From contig NZ_CP040812.1 of NCBI RefSeq assembly GCF_006159205.1, positions 3,968,001 through 4,032,000 on the forward strand: 64,000 nucleotides of DNA, in the 5' to 3' direction. Source of the DNA: Antarcticibacterium flavum (GTDB lineage: Bacteria; Bacteroidota; Bacteroidia; Flavobacteriales; Flavobacteriaceae). This document shows, piece after piece, positions 46,545 through 55,295 of this stretch (the first letter of the stretch is position 1; every line of letters begins with the position of its first letter). The translations under genes and the position numbers were made by a program. A model generated the notes under the pieces. It was not told the DNA's origin and did no database searches. It worked only from the letters and a program-made list of their open reading frames with translations.

Positions 46545-48965
46545 ATGATCAAAAACTATTTCAAAATCGCCTGGAGGAACCTTTGGAAGAACCGCACGTT
46601 CACCTTCCTCAACGTGTTGGGATTAACCGTGGCTTTCAGCATCGCCATCCTTTTGAGTATGTATGCGGTGTTTGAACTATCGTATGACAGGTTTCATGAG
46701 AACCTGGGAAAAATTTACCAGGTGTATTCTACAGAGCAGCTACCTGATGGGCCGCAGGCCAGCACCTCCAAATCTGTACCCTTTGCCGGGACCTTAAAGG
46801 AGGAGGTGCCCGGAGTGGAAAAGATCACCCGCTATAACGGGAAAGGGGTTTTGGTGCTGTACGGGGATAAGGAACTGCAAATGAGTGCCGCTTATGTGGA
46901 TCCCGATTTCTTCTCCATCTTTTCGTTTCCTGTTGTGAAAGGAGAAAAGGAAAACCCTATAGGTGAAAAATCTGCAGTAGCGATTTCCGAATACGCAGCC
47001 AATCGAATTTTTGGAAGCGCTGAGGTTATTGGAGAGACAATCACTGTCATTACTGAAGGTAGGGAAAGCAGGTTTACAGTTTCTGCGATCATAGAAGATA
47101 TGCCGGAGCAAAGCAGCCTTAGATTTGATCTCGCCCTGGATTTCACCAATCAGGCAGATTTTTCCTATGCCGATAATATTGACCGCTGGGATAAGGAAAA
47201 CCATGAGGTATATATGCAGCTTGCCGGGGGAATAAGTCCCCGGCAATTCGAACGATCTACAGACGCTTTTACGGTAGCGCATTACTCAGCAGCTATGGCA
47301 GAGGCTAAACGAGACGGTGCCCGGCCAAATCAATATGGTACCTACAAGCAAATTAGGCTACTTCCGTTTTCCGATGTTTATTTAGCCGGTTTCAAAGACG
47401 GGATCGCCGAAGCTAAACGGACCCTGCCTTTGCTTGTACTGGGTATTGCATTTCTTATTATTTTTATAGCCGGTGTGAATTTTATTAATATGAGCATCGC
47501 GAGGAGCGCGCAGCGCCTTCGGGAAATAGGAATGCGAAAAACATTAGGCGCAGGGAAAGCTCAGCTTTTCTTTCAGTTTTGGGGAGAAAGCCTGCTGGTA
47601 TTTCTTTTTTCTGTGGCTTTAGGAATTCTTGCCGCTACCGCCCTGTTGGAACCATTTAAAACCCTGTTTAGCACCAGGGCCGGCTTTGCATCGGTTTTGA
47701 GCGTTGAGATCCTGCTGGTATCTATAGGTTGCCTGCTCCTTATTACATTAATTGCAGGAGGTTATCCCGCGTTGATCCTAAGCAAACTGGGAACTCTAAA
47801 AGCCCTCAAAGGTAAACTGGAAGTTAGCGGAAGGAACCGGGTGCGCGACTCTTTAATGGTATTACAGTTTGGCATTGCGATCCTGCTCATTAGCGGTACC
47901 CTGGTGCTGCAAAATCAGCTGGAATATCTGCGCACCAAAGACCTGGGATTCAATAAGGATCACGTGGTGACTTTCGCCCTTACGGGAAAACAGGATAAAA
48001 TTCAAACCATGCAATTGATAAGGGAAGAACTGGAGGACAAGCCTGGGATCTTAAAGGTAAGTGCGGCAAACACAAATCTGGGCCTGGGGCGTGATGGCAA
48101 CCGTTCTACAAATATTATGGGGTTTGAACATAAGGGCAGGAATGTTTACACCAATATTCAATTCGTTGATTATGATTATATCGAGACGCTTGGCCTGGAA
48201 CTGGTGAATGGCCGTTCCTTTGACAAAGCACGTGGGGCAGATAGTCTTGCGGTGGTGATCAATGAGGCCATGGCGCGTAATTTACAGGAGGAGGAGATAT
48301 TGAATTCCAGGATACAGATCGATGAATCTTTAATCTTTGACATTATAGGTGTAGTGAAGGATTACAACTTCCAGGACCTGGATAGGTCTATTGAGCCTAT
48401 GACCCTTTTTTTAAATCCGGAACGAGCTACACGCTATGCTTACGTGAAAGTAGCGCCTCAAAATGCTGCAGGTTCCTTTGAGCAAATAAAAGCAGCCTGG
48501 CACAAAATTGAACCCAATGCCCCCTTCACCGGCTCTTTCCTTGAGGAGAATATAGACCGCACACTAAAACGGGAACACACGATGACCACTATGATCACCA
48601 GCGGGGCCGTTATAGCCATTGTTCTTAGTTGTATTGGTTTATTTGCTATTTCTCTACTCATTGTGGCGCAGCGTCGCAAGGAAATAGGAATACGAAAAGT
48701 AGTGGGCGCCAGTGTTCCCGGCATTACTCTAATGCTCACAAAAGATTTCCTGAAACTGGTAGGCATAAGTTTTCTTATCGCAGCACCAATCGGCTGGTGG
48801 TTTATGAGCAACTGGCTGCAGGAATACCCTTATAAGATCGAGCTTAATATCTGGATATTCCTCACGGCAGGTTTGATAGCCACCGGTGTGGCGGTGTTCA
48901 CCATTAGTTTTAAGACTATCACAGCAGCAATGCAAAATCCCGTGAAGAGCTTACGAACGGAGTAA
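46545..48965 (+). CDS. FtsX/MacB-type ABC permease, paralogue 4
   Basis: An 806-aa two-module permease. N-terminus MIKNYFKIAWRNLWKNRTFT, TM1 LNVLGLTVAFSIAILLSMYA. Hallmarks LREIGMRKTLGAGKAQL and KEIGIRKVVGASVPGI. The second periplasmic domain contains VDYDYIETLGLELVNGRSF and VVINEAMARN, the conserved MacB core pattern seen in all paralogues. Ends NPVKSLRTE. G/C somewhat higher than in paralogues 2 and 3. Confidence 0.93.
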   Translation: MIKNYFKIAWRNLWKNRTFTFLNVLGLTVAFSIAILLSMYAVFELSYDRFHENLGKIYQVYSTEQLPDGPQASTSKSVPFAGTLKEEVPGVEKITRYNGKGVLVLYGDKELQMSAAYVDPDFFSIFSFPVVKGEKENPIGEKSAVAISEYAANRIFGSAEVIGETITVITEGRESRFTVSAIIEDMPEQSSLRFDLALDFTNQADFSYADNIDRWDKENHEVYMQLAGGISPRQFERSTDAFTVAHYSAAMAEAKRDGARPNQYGTYKQIRLLPFSDVYLAGFKDGIAEAKRTLPLLVLGIAFLIIFIAGVNFINMSIARSAQRLREIGMRKTLGAGKAQLFFQFWGESLLVFLFSVALGILAATALLEPFKTLFSTRAGFASVLSVEILLVSIGCLLLITLIAGGYPALILSKLGTLKALKGKLEVSGRNRVRDSLMVLQFGIAILLISGTLVLQNQLEYLRTKDLGFNKDHVVTFALTGKQDKIQTMQLIREELEDKPGILKVSAANTNLGLGRDGNRSTNIMGFEHKGRNVYTNIQFVDYDYIETLGLELVNGRSFDKARGADSLAVVINEAMARNLQEEEILNSRIQIDESLIFDIIGVVKDYNFQDLDRSIEPMTLFLNPERATRYAYVKVAPQNAAGSFEQIKAAWHKIEPNAPFTGSFLEENIDRTLKREHTMTTMITSGAVIAIVLSCIGLFAISLLIVAQRRKEIGIRKVVGASVPGITLMLTKDFLKLVGISFLIAAPIGWWFMSNWLQEYPYKIELNIWIFLTAGLIATGVAVFTISFKTITAAMQNPVKSLRTE

Positions 48966-49342
48966 GCCTTGAAACAAGAAACAAGGACCAAGAACCAAGA
49001 AATAAGAGAAGAGAGAAGAGAGAAGAGAAGCCCCGAAGGGGGAACAGTAATAAGGGAAAAAGGAGAGTTTTCTTAATAGCTATACAACAGAAAACAGAAA
49101 ACAGAAAACAGAAAACGGAAAACGGAAAACAGAAAACGGAAACCGAAAACCAAAAATTCCCGGGAAAAGATTTTTATAGGAGTGTATTAAAATCGAACAA
49201 AGGTGTTCGGCAACGTACACCATTCAATGGCAGGAGAATTAATAATTAACTGGAAACCAATTAAATAAATTGTCGGCACGGTTTTAATATTGAAATAGAG
49301 GTGGAAGCTGAGAAATGAACAGGAGAAAAAGATTTAAAAAAT
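48966..49342. repeat. Permease spacer 4: composite repeat with a possible operator
   Basis: Purine tract (about 48970-49030), GCCCC/GGGGG hairpin near 49030-49042, block cagtaat..ggaaaaaggaga and atagctat, then cagaaaac units (about 49085-49150). Unlike other spacers it has about 190 bp of non-repeat sequence before the ATG, including the dyad at 49194-49209, so an internal promoter is possible here. Confidence 0.75.
49194..49221. promoter_or_regulatory. Dyad CGAACA-N4-TGTTCG with a further ACACC half-site
   Basis: Perfect 6-bp inverted repeat (49194-49199, 49204-49209) plus GTACACC ending at 49221. The same half-sites occur upstream of the adaptor (36409-36448). Candidate binding site for the NtrC-like regulator or another exporter regulator. 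Confidence 0.4.
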
Positions 49343-51754
49343 ATGATACGCAATTACTTTAAAATCGCCTGGAGGAATATTCTTAAGAACAAGGGAATAT
49401 TTTCTATAAATATTGCCGGGCTCGCCATTGGGATTGCTTCCTGTCTCCTCATCCTCCTTTTTGTGGTAGATGAACTGAGTTATGACCGGTTCAATGAAAA
49501 GGCAGATGAAATTGTTAGGGTGGTATTCCGCGCCAATGTAAATGGAGAAGAGATGAAAGAGGCCGTGGTGATGGCTCCTGTCGCTCAGGCTTTAAAGGAT
49601 GAATTTCCGGAAGTGGTGGAAGCTACCAGGTTAACGAATTTATACAATCCCAAGATCACCTATAAGAATACTTCTTTTCGCGATAGCAAATTTGCGTATG
49701 TAGATCCCAATTTCTTTGAGATCTTCACCCTGCCTGTAATTAAGGGGGATGAGGTTACCCCACTTAAAGAGCCAAATTCAGTAGTACTCACCGAAAAGGA
49801 AGCAAAAAAATATTTTGGCAATGAGGATCCTATAGGGAAAATATTGACACTGGAGGAGAAGGACCGGCAGTATAAAGTCACGGCTATTATTGAGGAAGTA
49901 CCAAAAAACTCCCATTTCCGTTTTGATATTTTTGCATCTACAGTAGGTTATCTTCCCGCACAGGGTACCTCCTGGATGAATTCAGATTTCCATACTTATT
50001 TATTGCTGAAGGAAGGTACTTCTGCTGAAGGTCTTGAAGCAAAATTGCCGGCTGTTGTAGAGAAATATATGGGACCGCAGATGAAGGGGGAAATGGGTAT
50101 GACTTTTTCTGAATTTAAGAAGGACAATGAGATTGGTTTATTCCTGCAGCCTCTTACAGATATTCATTTGAAGTCAGATTTTATAGCTTCTACAGAACTG
50201 CAGCAGGGTGGCGATATAAAATACATTTACATCTTTAGTGCTGTAGCCTTGTTTATGCTTTTGATCGCCTGTATCAACTTTACCAACCTTGCTACTGCCG
50301 CAGCTTCAAAAAGAGCTAAGGAAGTGGGAATTCGAAAAGTGCTGGGTTCCAACAAAAAGCAGCTTATTTACCAGTTTCTGGCAGAGTCGTTCATAGCTAC
50401 CGCTGCTGCAATGATCCTGGCCCTTATTCTTTTTTCTTTAGCATTGCCTGTTTTCAATGATCTCGCAGGTAAGGAACTGCCGCTGGAATATTTGTTTCAG
50501 CCGGGAGTGGTGCTGTTAATGATTGTCTTGCTTTTCATTATCGGATTTTTTGCAGGGGGCTATCCCGCCTTTTTCCTCTCGTCCTTTAAGCCCATCGCGG
50601 CACTTAAGAATAAATTCTCCTCTTCAGGAAAAAGTAATGGCATTCGCAGCGGCCTGGTGGTCTTTCAGTTTGCTATTTCAGCAGGGTTGATATTCGCAAC
50701 TCTCATAGTCTATGAGCAAATGGATTTTATTCAAAATAAAAAGCTGGGCTATGAAAAGGACCAGATGCTGGTGTTGCGAGAATCCTATTTGCTTGGAGAG
50801 AAGCAGGATGCCTTTAAAAACAGGATAACTAACGATCCCCGGGTTACAAGTGTTACCCAATCTGCCTTTATACCTGCCGGCCCATCAGATAATAGTATGT
50901 CCGGTGTTTTTCTTCAGCAGGAATTCAAGAGAAGAATGTTTGTTTATAATGTAGATGAGCAGTATATCCCAACATTGGGAATGGAACTACTTGAAGGGCG
51001 AAATTTTTCATCTTCTTTCGGGACAGATTCCACCAACGTGATCATAAATGAACGGGCTGCAGAGATCCTGGGTTTTAAGAAGGATCCTATAGGAAAAACC
51101 CTGATAAGAGATACGAATGATGGAGGCCGGGTGCTTACAGTTATTGGAGTGGTAAAAGATTTTCATTTTAAGTCGCTTCACAAGAATATCGATCCACTCA
51201 TCATGCTTTACAACCCATATGGTGGCTTGATCGTGAGAACCAACACAGCAAATATGTCGGCACTTATTGAAGACCTGCATACCTCCTGGAACATCTTTAA
51301 CGAGCAGGAGCCCTTTAGTTATTCTATTCTGGACGATGCGTATAATGAGACTTACCGCGCAGAACAAAAGATGGGCAGCATTTTAAGCATCTTTACCTTT
51401 CTAACAATTTTTGTTGCCTGCCTGGGGCTTTTTGGCCTGGTGACCTACACTGCCGAACAGCGAATTAAGGAAATAGGAATACGAAAAGTACTGGGATCAA
51501 GTATCCCGCAAATTGTAGCATTGCTTTCCAAAGATTTCCTGAAGCTGGTGTTTGTCTCATTTTTATTCGCATTTCCACTGGGCTATTACCTAATGAATAC
51601 CTGGTTACAGGATTTTGCCTATCGCATCGAAGTGGGGTGGCAGGTGTTCGTTTTGGCCGCTATTATTACTATCGCTGTTGCGTTTCTAACCATTAGCTTT
51701 AAAACCATCAAAGCAGCAATGCAAAATCCCGTGGATAGTTTGAGGACAGAGTAG
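49343..51754 (+). CDS. FtsX/MacB-type ABC permease, paralogue 5
   Basis: An 803-aa two-module permease. N-terminus MIRNYFKIAWRNILKNKGIF, TM1 INIAGLAIGIASCLLILLFV. Hallmarks KEVGIRKVLGSNKKQL and KEIGIRKVLGSSIPQI. Ends NPVDSLRTE, like paralogue 6. It has the longest and least repetitive upstream spacer, so transcription may restart here. Confidence 0.94.
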   Translation: MIRNYFKIAWRNILKNKGIFSINIAGLAIGIASCLLILLFVVDELSYDRFNEKADEIVRVVFRANVNGEEMKEAVVMAPVAQALKDEFPEVVEATRLTNLYNPKITYKNTSFRDSKFAYVDPNFFEIFTLPVIKGDEVTPLKEPNSVVLTEKEAKKYFGNEDPIGKILTLEEKDRQYKVTAIIEEVPKNSHFRFDIFASTVGYLPAQGTSWMNSDFHTYLLLKEGTSAEGLEAKLPAVVEKYMGPQMKGEMGMTFSEFKKDNEIGLFLQPLTDIHLKSDFIASTELQQGGDIKYIYIFSAVALFMLLIACINFTNLATAAASKRAKEVGIRKVLGSNKKQLIYQFLAESFIATAAAMILALILFSLALPVFNDLAGKELPLEYLFQPGVVLLMIVLLFIIGFFAGGYPAFFLSSFKPIAALKNKFSSSGKSNGIRSGLVVFQFAISAGLIFATLIVYEQMDFIQNKKLGYEKDQMLVLRESYLLGEKQDAFKNRITNDPRVTSVTQSAFIPAGPSDNSMSGVFLQQEFKRRMFVYNVDEQYIPTLGMELLEGRNFSSSFGTDSTNVIINERAAEILGFKKDPIGKTLIRDTNDGGRVLTVIGVVKDFHFKSLHKNIDPLIMLYNPYGGLIVRTNTANMSALIEDLHTSWNIFNEQEPFSYSILDDAYNETYRAEQKMGSILSIFTFLTIFVACLGLFGLVTYTAEQRIKEIGIRKVLGSSIPQIVALLSKDFLKLVFVSFLFAFPLGYYLMNTWLQDFAYRIEVGWQVFVLAAIITIAVAFLTISFKTIKAAMQNPVDSLRTE

Positions 51755-52019
51755 CCCCCTAACCCCCAAAGGGGGAACTCTAAAAATCAATAGAACCAAA
51801 AAACAAGAAACAAGAAACAAGAGACAAGAGACAAGAGACAAGAGACAAGAGACAAGAGACAAGAGACAAGAATCTGGACACAATAGAAGCCCACTAACCC
51901 CCTGAGGGGGAACAGTAATCGGGAAAAAGGAGAAGGTTTACTAAATAGCTATTACAACAGAAAACAGAAAACAGAAAACCGACAACCTATAACAAACTAA
52001 CGACTAACGACTAACAAAA
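51755..52019. repeat. Permease spacer 5: composite repeat
   Basis: CCCCC/GGGGG hairpin directly after the stop (51755-51777), agacaag units (about 51797-51872), a second C/G hairpin near 51896-51911, block cagtaatcgggaaaaagg and atagctatta as in spacer 4, then cagaaaac and ctaacga units to the next start. Confidence 0.82.
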
Positions 52020-54401
52020 GTGAAAAACAACTTTAAAATCGCATGGAGAAGCCTTGGAAAGAGCAAGGCCTATACTGCTATTAACATCCTGGGACTGGCT
52101 GCGGGGATGGCCGGTTTTATTATTGTTTTAATGGTGCTAAACTTTGAAATGAGTTATGATAAATGGGACCCGGAACTGCAGCAGGTGCATAGGATCTCAA
52201 TGAGGGTACAGGATGATATCATGGAAGCCACACCGGCACCACTTGCCTCTTTTTTAGCTGAAAAACATCCCGGGATTGAAGCTGCAACCTCAATGCAGGG
52301 TGCAGGGGAATACGAGGTCCTCATAAGCAATGAGCATAAAAGTATTTATTACAAGGGATTCACATCTGCCGATTCTCTTTTCCTGCAGGTCTTTCCCTAT
52401 GAGCTATCAAGCGGGAACAGGGCTACCGCACTGGATGCTCCAAATGCAGTGATCATAAGTGAAGAATTGTCTAAAGTTCTTTTTGGGTCCAGGAACCCTA
52501 TGGGTGAAACTGTCAAAATTTTTAATGCCATGGAAGGGGTGATTACGGGGGTGATCAAAAAACCGACAACACCTTCGCACCGTACAGTGCACTTGGTAAT
52601 GAGAGATCCCTATGCAAACCAGAATTTTTTCTGGAATAATTTTTCTTATGACACCTACATTAAATTAAAAGAACCCGTGGAGGAGGCTGCTCTTGATGTG
52701 GGACTAAACCGCATCTTTTTTGAGGAGCGTATAAAAGGGGATGAACAGCAAATGGCAGCATATAAGGCTGGCAACAGCCCTGTGCTATTTAGCGATGCTG
52801 TTCCCAATATTCAAAATTTCTCCAAATTTGGCAACAGTAATATGAAAACAGTTTCTATTCTGTTCATCCTGGCTGTCCTGCTATTATTTACAGGTGCCAT
52901 AAATTTTAGTAACCTTACTGTGGCGAAATCCATAAGCAGGGCAAAGGAGGTAGGAATTCGAAAAACCCTGGGGTCTGGTCGGCAAAAGCTCATTTTCCAA
53001 TTTATGAGTGAGACGGGTCTTCAGTGTACAATCAGCTTAATAATAGCTATCCTGGTGGTGTTGATTGGTTTGCCATATCTCAACTCTTCCCTCAACCTTC
53101 AGCTTAGTTTTATGGGGCAGAATTCTTGGGACCTTTTGATGCAACTGGGAATTTGCCTGTTAGTCATCACACTCTTATCGGGTATTTATCCTGCTTTATA
53201 CCTGTCCAGGTTAAACCCGGTAAAGGTTTTAAAGGGCAATTTTTCCGGAGGAAAAAAAGGACTTGGGTTTCGAAATGTATTGTTGACATTTCAATTCATT
53301 GTCACCGGCTTTTTTATTGTAGCCATTATTGGTGTGAACCGGCAGCTGGATTTTATGCAGAATATGGATAAGGGATTTACAGATGAGCAGGTGTTGCGCA
53401 TTGAAACGACTCAAGCCACCCGGGAACAGGGATTTGATCAAACCCGCCTGGCCCTGTTATCCATTCCGGGGGTAAGTAGTGTAGCCAAGACCACCACAGT
53501 ACCCGGTGATAAAATAGCCGACTCCTCAACCTACAATTTCAATTATAAAGCACAACAGGTTCGAATGGGATCGGTCAAAGTGAGTACAGATTATTTTAAG
53601 ACGCTGGAGGTGCCGCTGGTATCGGGTAGGTATTTCAACGAAAGTGTGGCCGATCAAAATACCCGCAGCGCCATTATCAATGAAGCTGCAGCAAGGAAGT
53701 TACCGGTGGATGATCCTATAGGCGAAACCATCTCTTTTGGAGGGTGTGATGAGGGCGACGTACAAATTGTGGGAGTGGTTAAGGATATAAACGTGCATGG
53801 ATTTGAATTTACAGTAAAACCTGCGGTTTATACTATTGAAAATAAAGCCTGTATGTATCAAAGTGGTGGGGCTATTTTGGTAAAGCTCAGGTCCAATCAA
53901 ATCCAGGGTACTGTAGCGGCAATTGAGCAGGAATGGAAATCTATTGAACCCAATTTCCCAATTCGTTATTCCTTTCTGGATACCAATTTTCAGCAGCTGT
54001 TCAGTTCTTACTACAGGCTACAAAAGATACTCAGTTTTTTTGGTGGTATCGCAATCCTCATTTCTATTATGGGATTATTTGCCTTGACAGCTTTCATCAT
54101 TAAGCAACGCACCCGCGAAATAGGAATAAGGAAATTGCTGGGAGCAAATTTGAAAACCATAACAACACTTATCGGCAGGGACTTTTTGCTGCTGGTATTC
54201 CTGGCTACCCTTATTTCAATTCCTATAAGCTGGTGGGCTGTGAACCAATGGCTTCAGGATTTCGCTTATAAAGCCAGCCTTGATTGGTGGATATACGCTT
54301 CCGCAGGGATTATTGTTTTAATTATAGCTATTGTTACCGTAAGCTTCCAAACCGTCAAAGCAGCAATGCAAAATCCCGTGGATAGTTTAAGGACAGAGTA
54401 G
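52020..54401 (+). CDS. FtsX/MacB-type ABC permease, paralogue 6
   Basis: A 793-aa two-module permease with a GTG start (52020), the only one of the six not starting with ATG. Opening KNNFKIAWRSLGKSKAYTAI, TM1 INILGLAAGMAGFIIVLMVL. Hallmarks KEVGIRKTLGSGRQKL and REIGIRKLLGANLKTI. Ends NPVDSLRTE. It directly precedes the second ATPase. Confidence 0.94.
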   Translation: MKNNFKIAWRSLGKSKAYTAINILGLAAGMAGFIIVLMVLNFEMSYDKWDPELQQVHRISMRVQDDIMEATPAPLASFLAEKHPGIEAATSMQGAGEYEVLISNEHKSIYYKGFTSADSLFLQVFPYELSSGNRATALDAPNAVIISEELSKVLFGSRNPMGETVKIFNAMEGVITGVIKKPTTPSHRTVHLVMRDPYANQNFFWNNFSYDTYIKLKEPVEEAALDVGLNRIFFEERIKGDEQQMAAYKAGNSPVLFSDAVPNIQNFSKFGNSNMKTVSILFILAVLLLFTGAINFSNLTVAKSISRAKEVGIRKTLGSGRQKLIFQFMSETGLQCTISLIIAILVVLIGLPYLNSSLNLQLSFMGQNSWDLLMQLGICLLVITLLSGIYPALYLSRLNPVKVLKGNFSGGKKGLGFRNVLLTFQFIVTGFFIVAIIGVNRQLDFMQNMDKGFTDEQVLRIETTQATREQGFDQTRLALLSIPGVSSVAKTTTVPGDKIADSSTYNFNYKAQQVRMGSVKVSTDYFKTLEVPLVSGRYFNESVADQNTRSAIINEAAARKLPVDDPIGETISFGGCDEGDVQIVGVVKDINVHGFEFTVKPAVYTIENKACMYQSGGAILVKLRSNQIQGTVAAIEQEWKSIEPNFPIRYSFLDTNFQQLFSSYYRLQKILSFFGGIAILISIMGLFALTAFIIKQRTREIGIRKLLGANLKTITTLIGRDFLLLVFLATLISIPISWWAVNQWLQDFAYKASLDWWIYASAGIIVLIIAIVTVSFQTVKAAMQNPVDSLRTE

Positions 54402-54612
54402 GCCCCCAACCCCCAAAGGGGGAGTATATAAACGAAACAGAACCAGGAAACAAGAACCAAGAACCAGGAACCAAGAGCAAGAAACAAGAGAAGCCCTCTA
54501 GGGGAATACTAATCAGGAAAAAAGGAGGGGTTAGCTCAAAAGAATTTTTACCAAAAAACTGATAACTGATAACCGATAACTGACAACCGATAATAAACTA
54601 AAGACTAAAAAA
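54402..54612. repeat. Permease spacer 6: composite repeat
   Basis: CCCCC/GGGGG hairpin around 54402-54422, purine tract of caagaacc units (about 54437-54490), short CCCTCTAGGGG hairpin, block atactaatcaggaaaaaagg, then ctgataac/cgataac units before the ATPase ATG. Confidence 0.78.
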
Positions 54613-55293
54613 ATGCTACAACTAGACCACATCTACAAATACGTAAAACAGGGGGGGAGACGAATATTCCTGCTGAACGATCTAAGCTTAAAAGTTGAAG
54701 AAGGGGAGTTCTTTTCGGTAATGGGGCCTTCGGGTTCGGGGAAATCTACGCTGCTCAATATAATTGGAATGCTGGATGGCTTTGAGGAGGGAGAGTATTT
54801 TTTTATGAACGAGCCGGTGCATAAATTAAAGGAAAAGGATCGTACAAAGCTGTTTCATCACAATGTAGGTTTTATATTCCAGGCATATCACCTGCTGGAT
54901 GAGCTTACGGTTTATGAAAATATAGAGACCCCACTACTTTATAAAAACGTAAGATCATCAGAGCGAAAAGCGATGGTGGCCGATATGCTGGACAAATTCA
55001 ATATTGTTGGCAAGAAAGACTTGTTCCCTGCCCAGCTTAGCGGGGGGCAGCAGCAATTGGTGGGAATCGCCAGGGCACTAATTACCAGGCCAAAGTTAAT
55101 CCTGGCAGATGAGCCTACCGGAAACCTCAATTCCAAACAGGGAGACGAAATTATGCAAGTGTTTAAGGAGCTTAATGAGGAGGGGGTGACCATCATCCAG
55201 GCCACGCATTCTGAAAGTAATGCGACCTATGGCAGCAGAACCTTACATTTAATGGACGGTACAATCGTAAGACACAAATCTGAAATCCTATAG
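54613..55293 (+). CDS. ABC transporter ATP-binding protein (MacB-NBD type), second
   Basis: A 226-aa NBD: Walker A GPSGSGKST, Q-loop IFQAYHLLDEL, signature LSGGQQQL, Walker B LILADEPTGNLNS, H-loop ATHSESNA. The residue after LSGGQQQ is Leu where the family nearly always has Arg (compare LSGGQQQR in the first ATPase). It lies after the six permeases and 2 bp before the TolC gene, and is clearly a paralogue of the first NBD rather than a copy of recent date. Confidence 0.94.
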   Translation: MLQLDHIYKYVKQGGRRIFLLNDLSLKVEEGEFFSVMGPSGSGKSTLLNIIGMLDGFEEGEYFFMNEPVHKLKEKDRTKLFHHNVGFIFQAYHLLDELTVYENIETPLLYKNVRSSERKAMVADMLDKFNIVGKKDLFPAQLSGGQQQLVGIARALITRPKLILADEPTGNLNSKQGDEIMQVFKELNEEGVTIIQATHSESNATYGSRTLHLMDGTIVRHKSEIL

Positions 55294-55295
55294 AA

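Noticed and set aside
49271..49295. CGGCACGG before permease 5 as a sigma-54 promoter
   Set aside because: A -24-like half is present but no GC at the -12 position.
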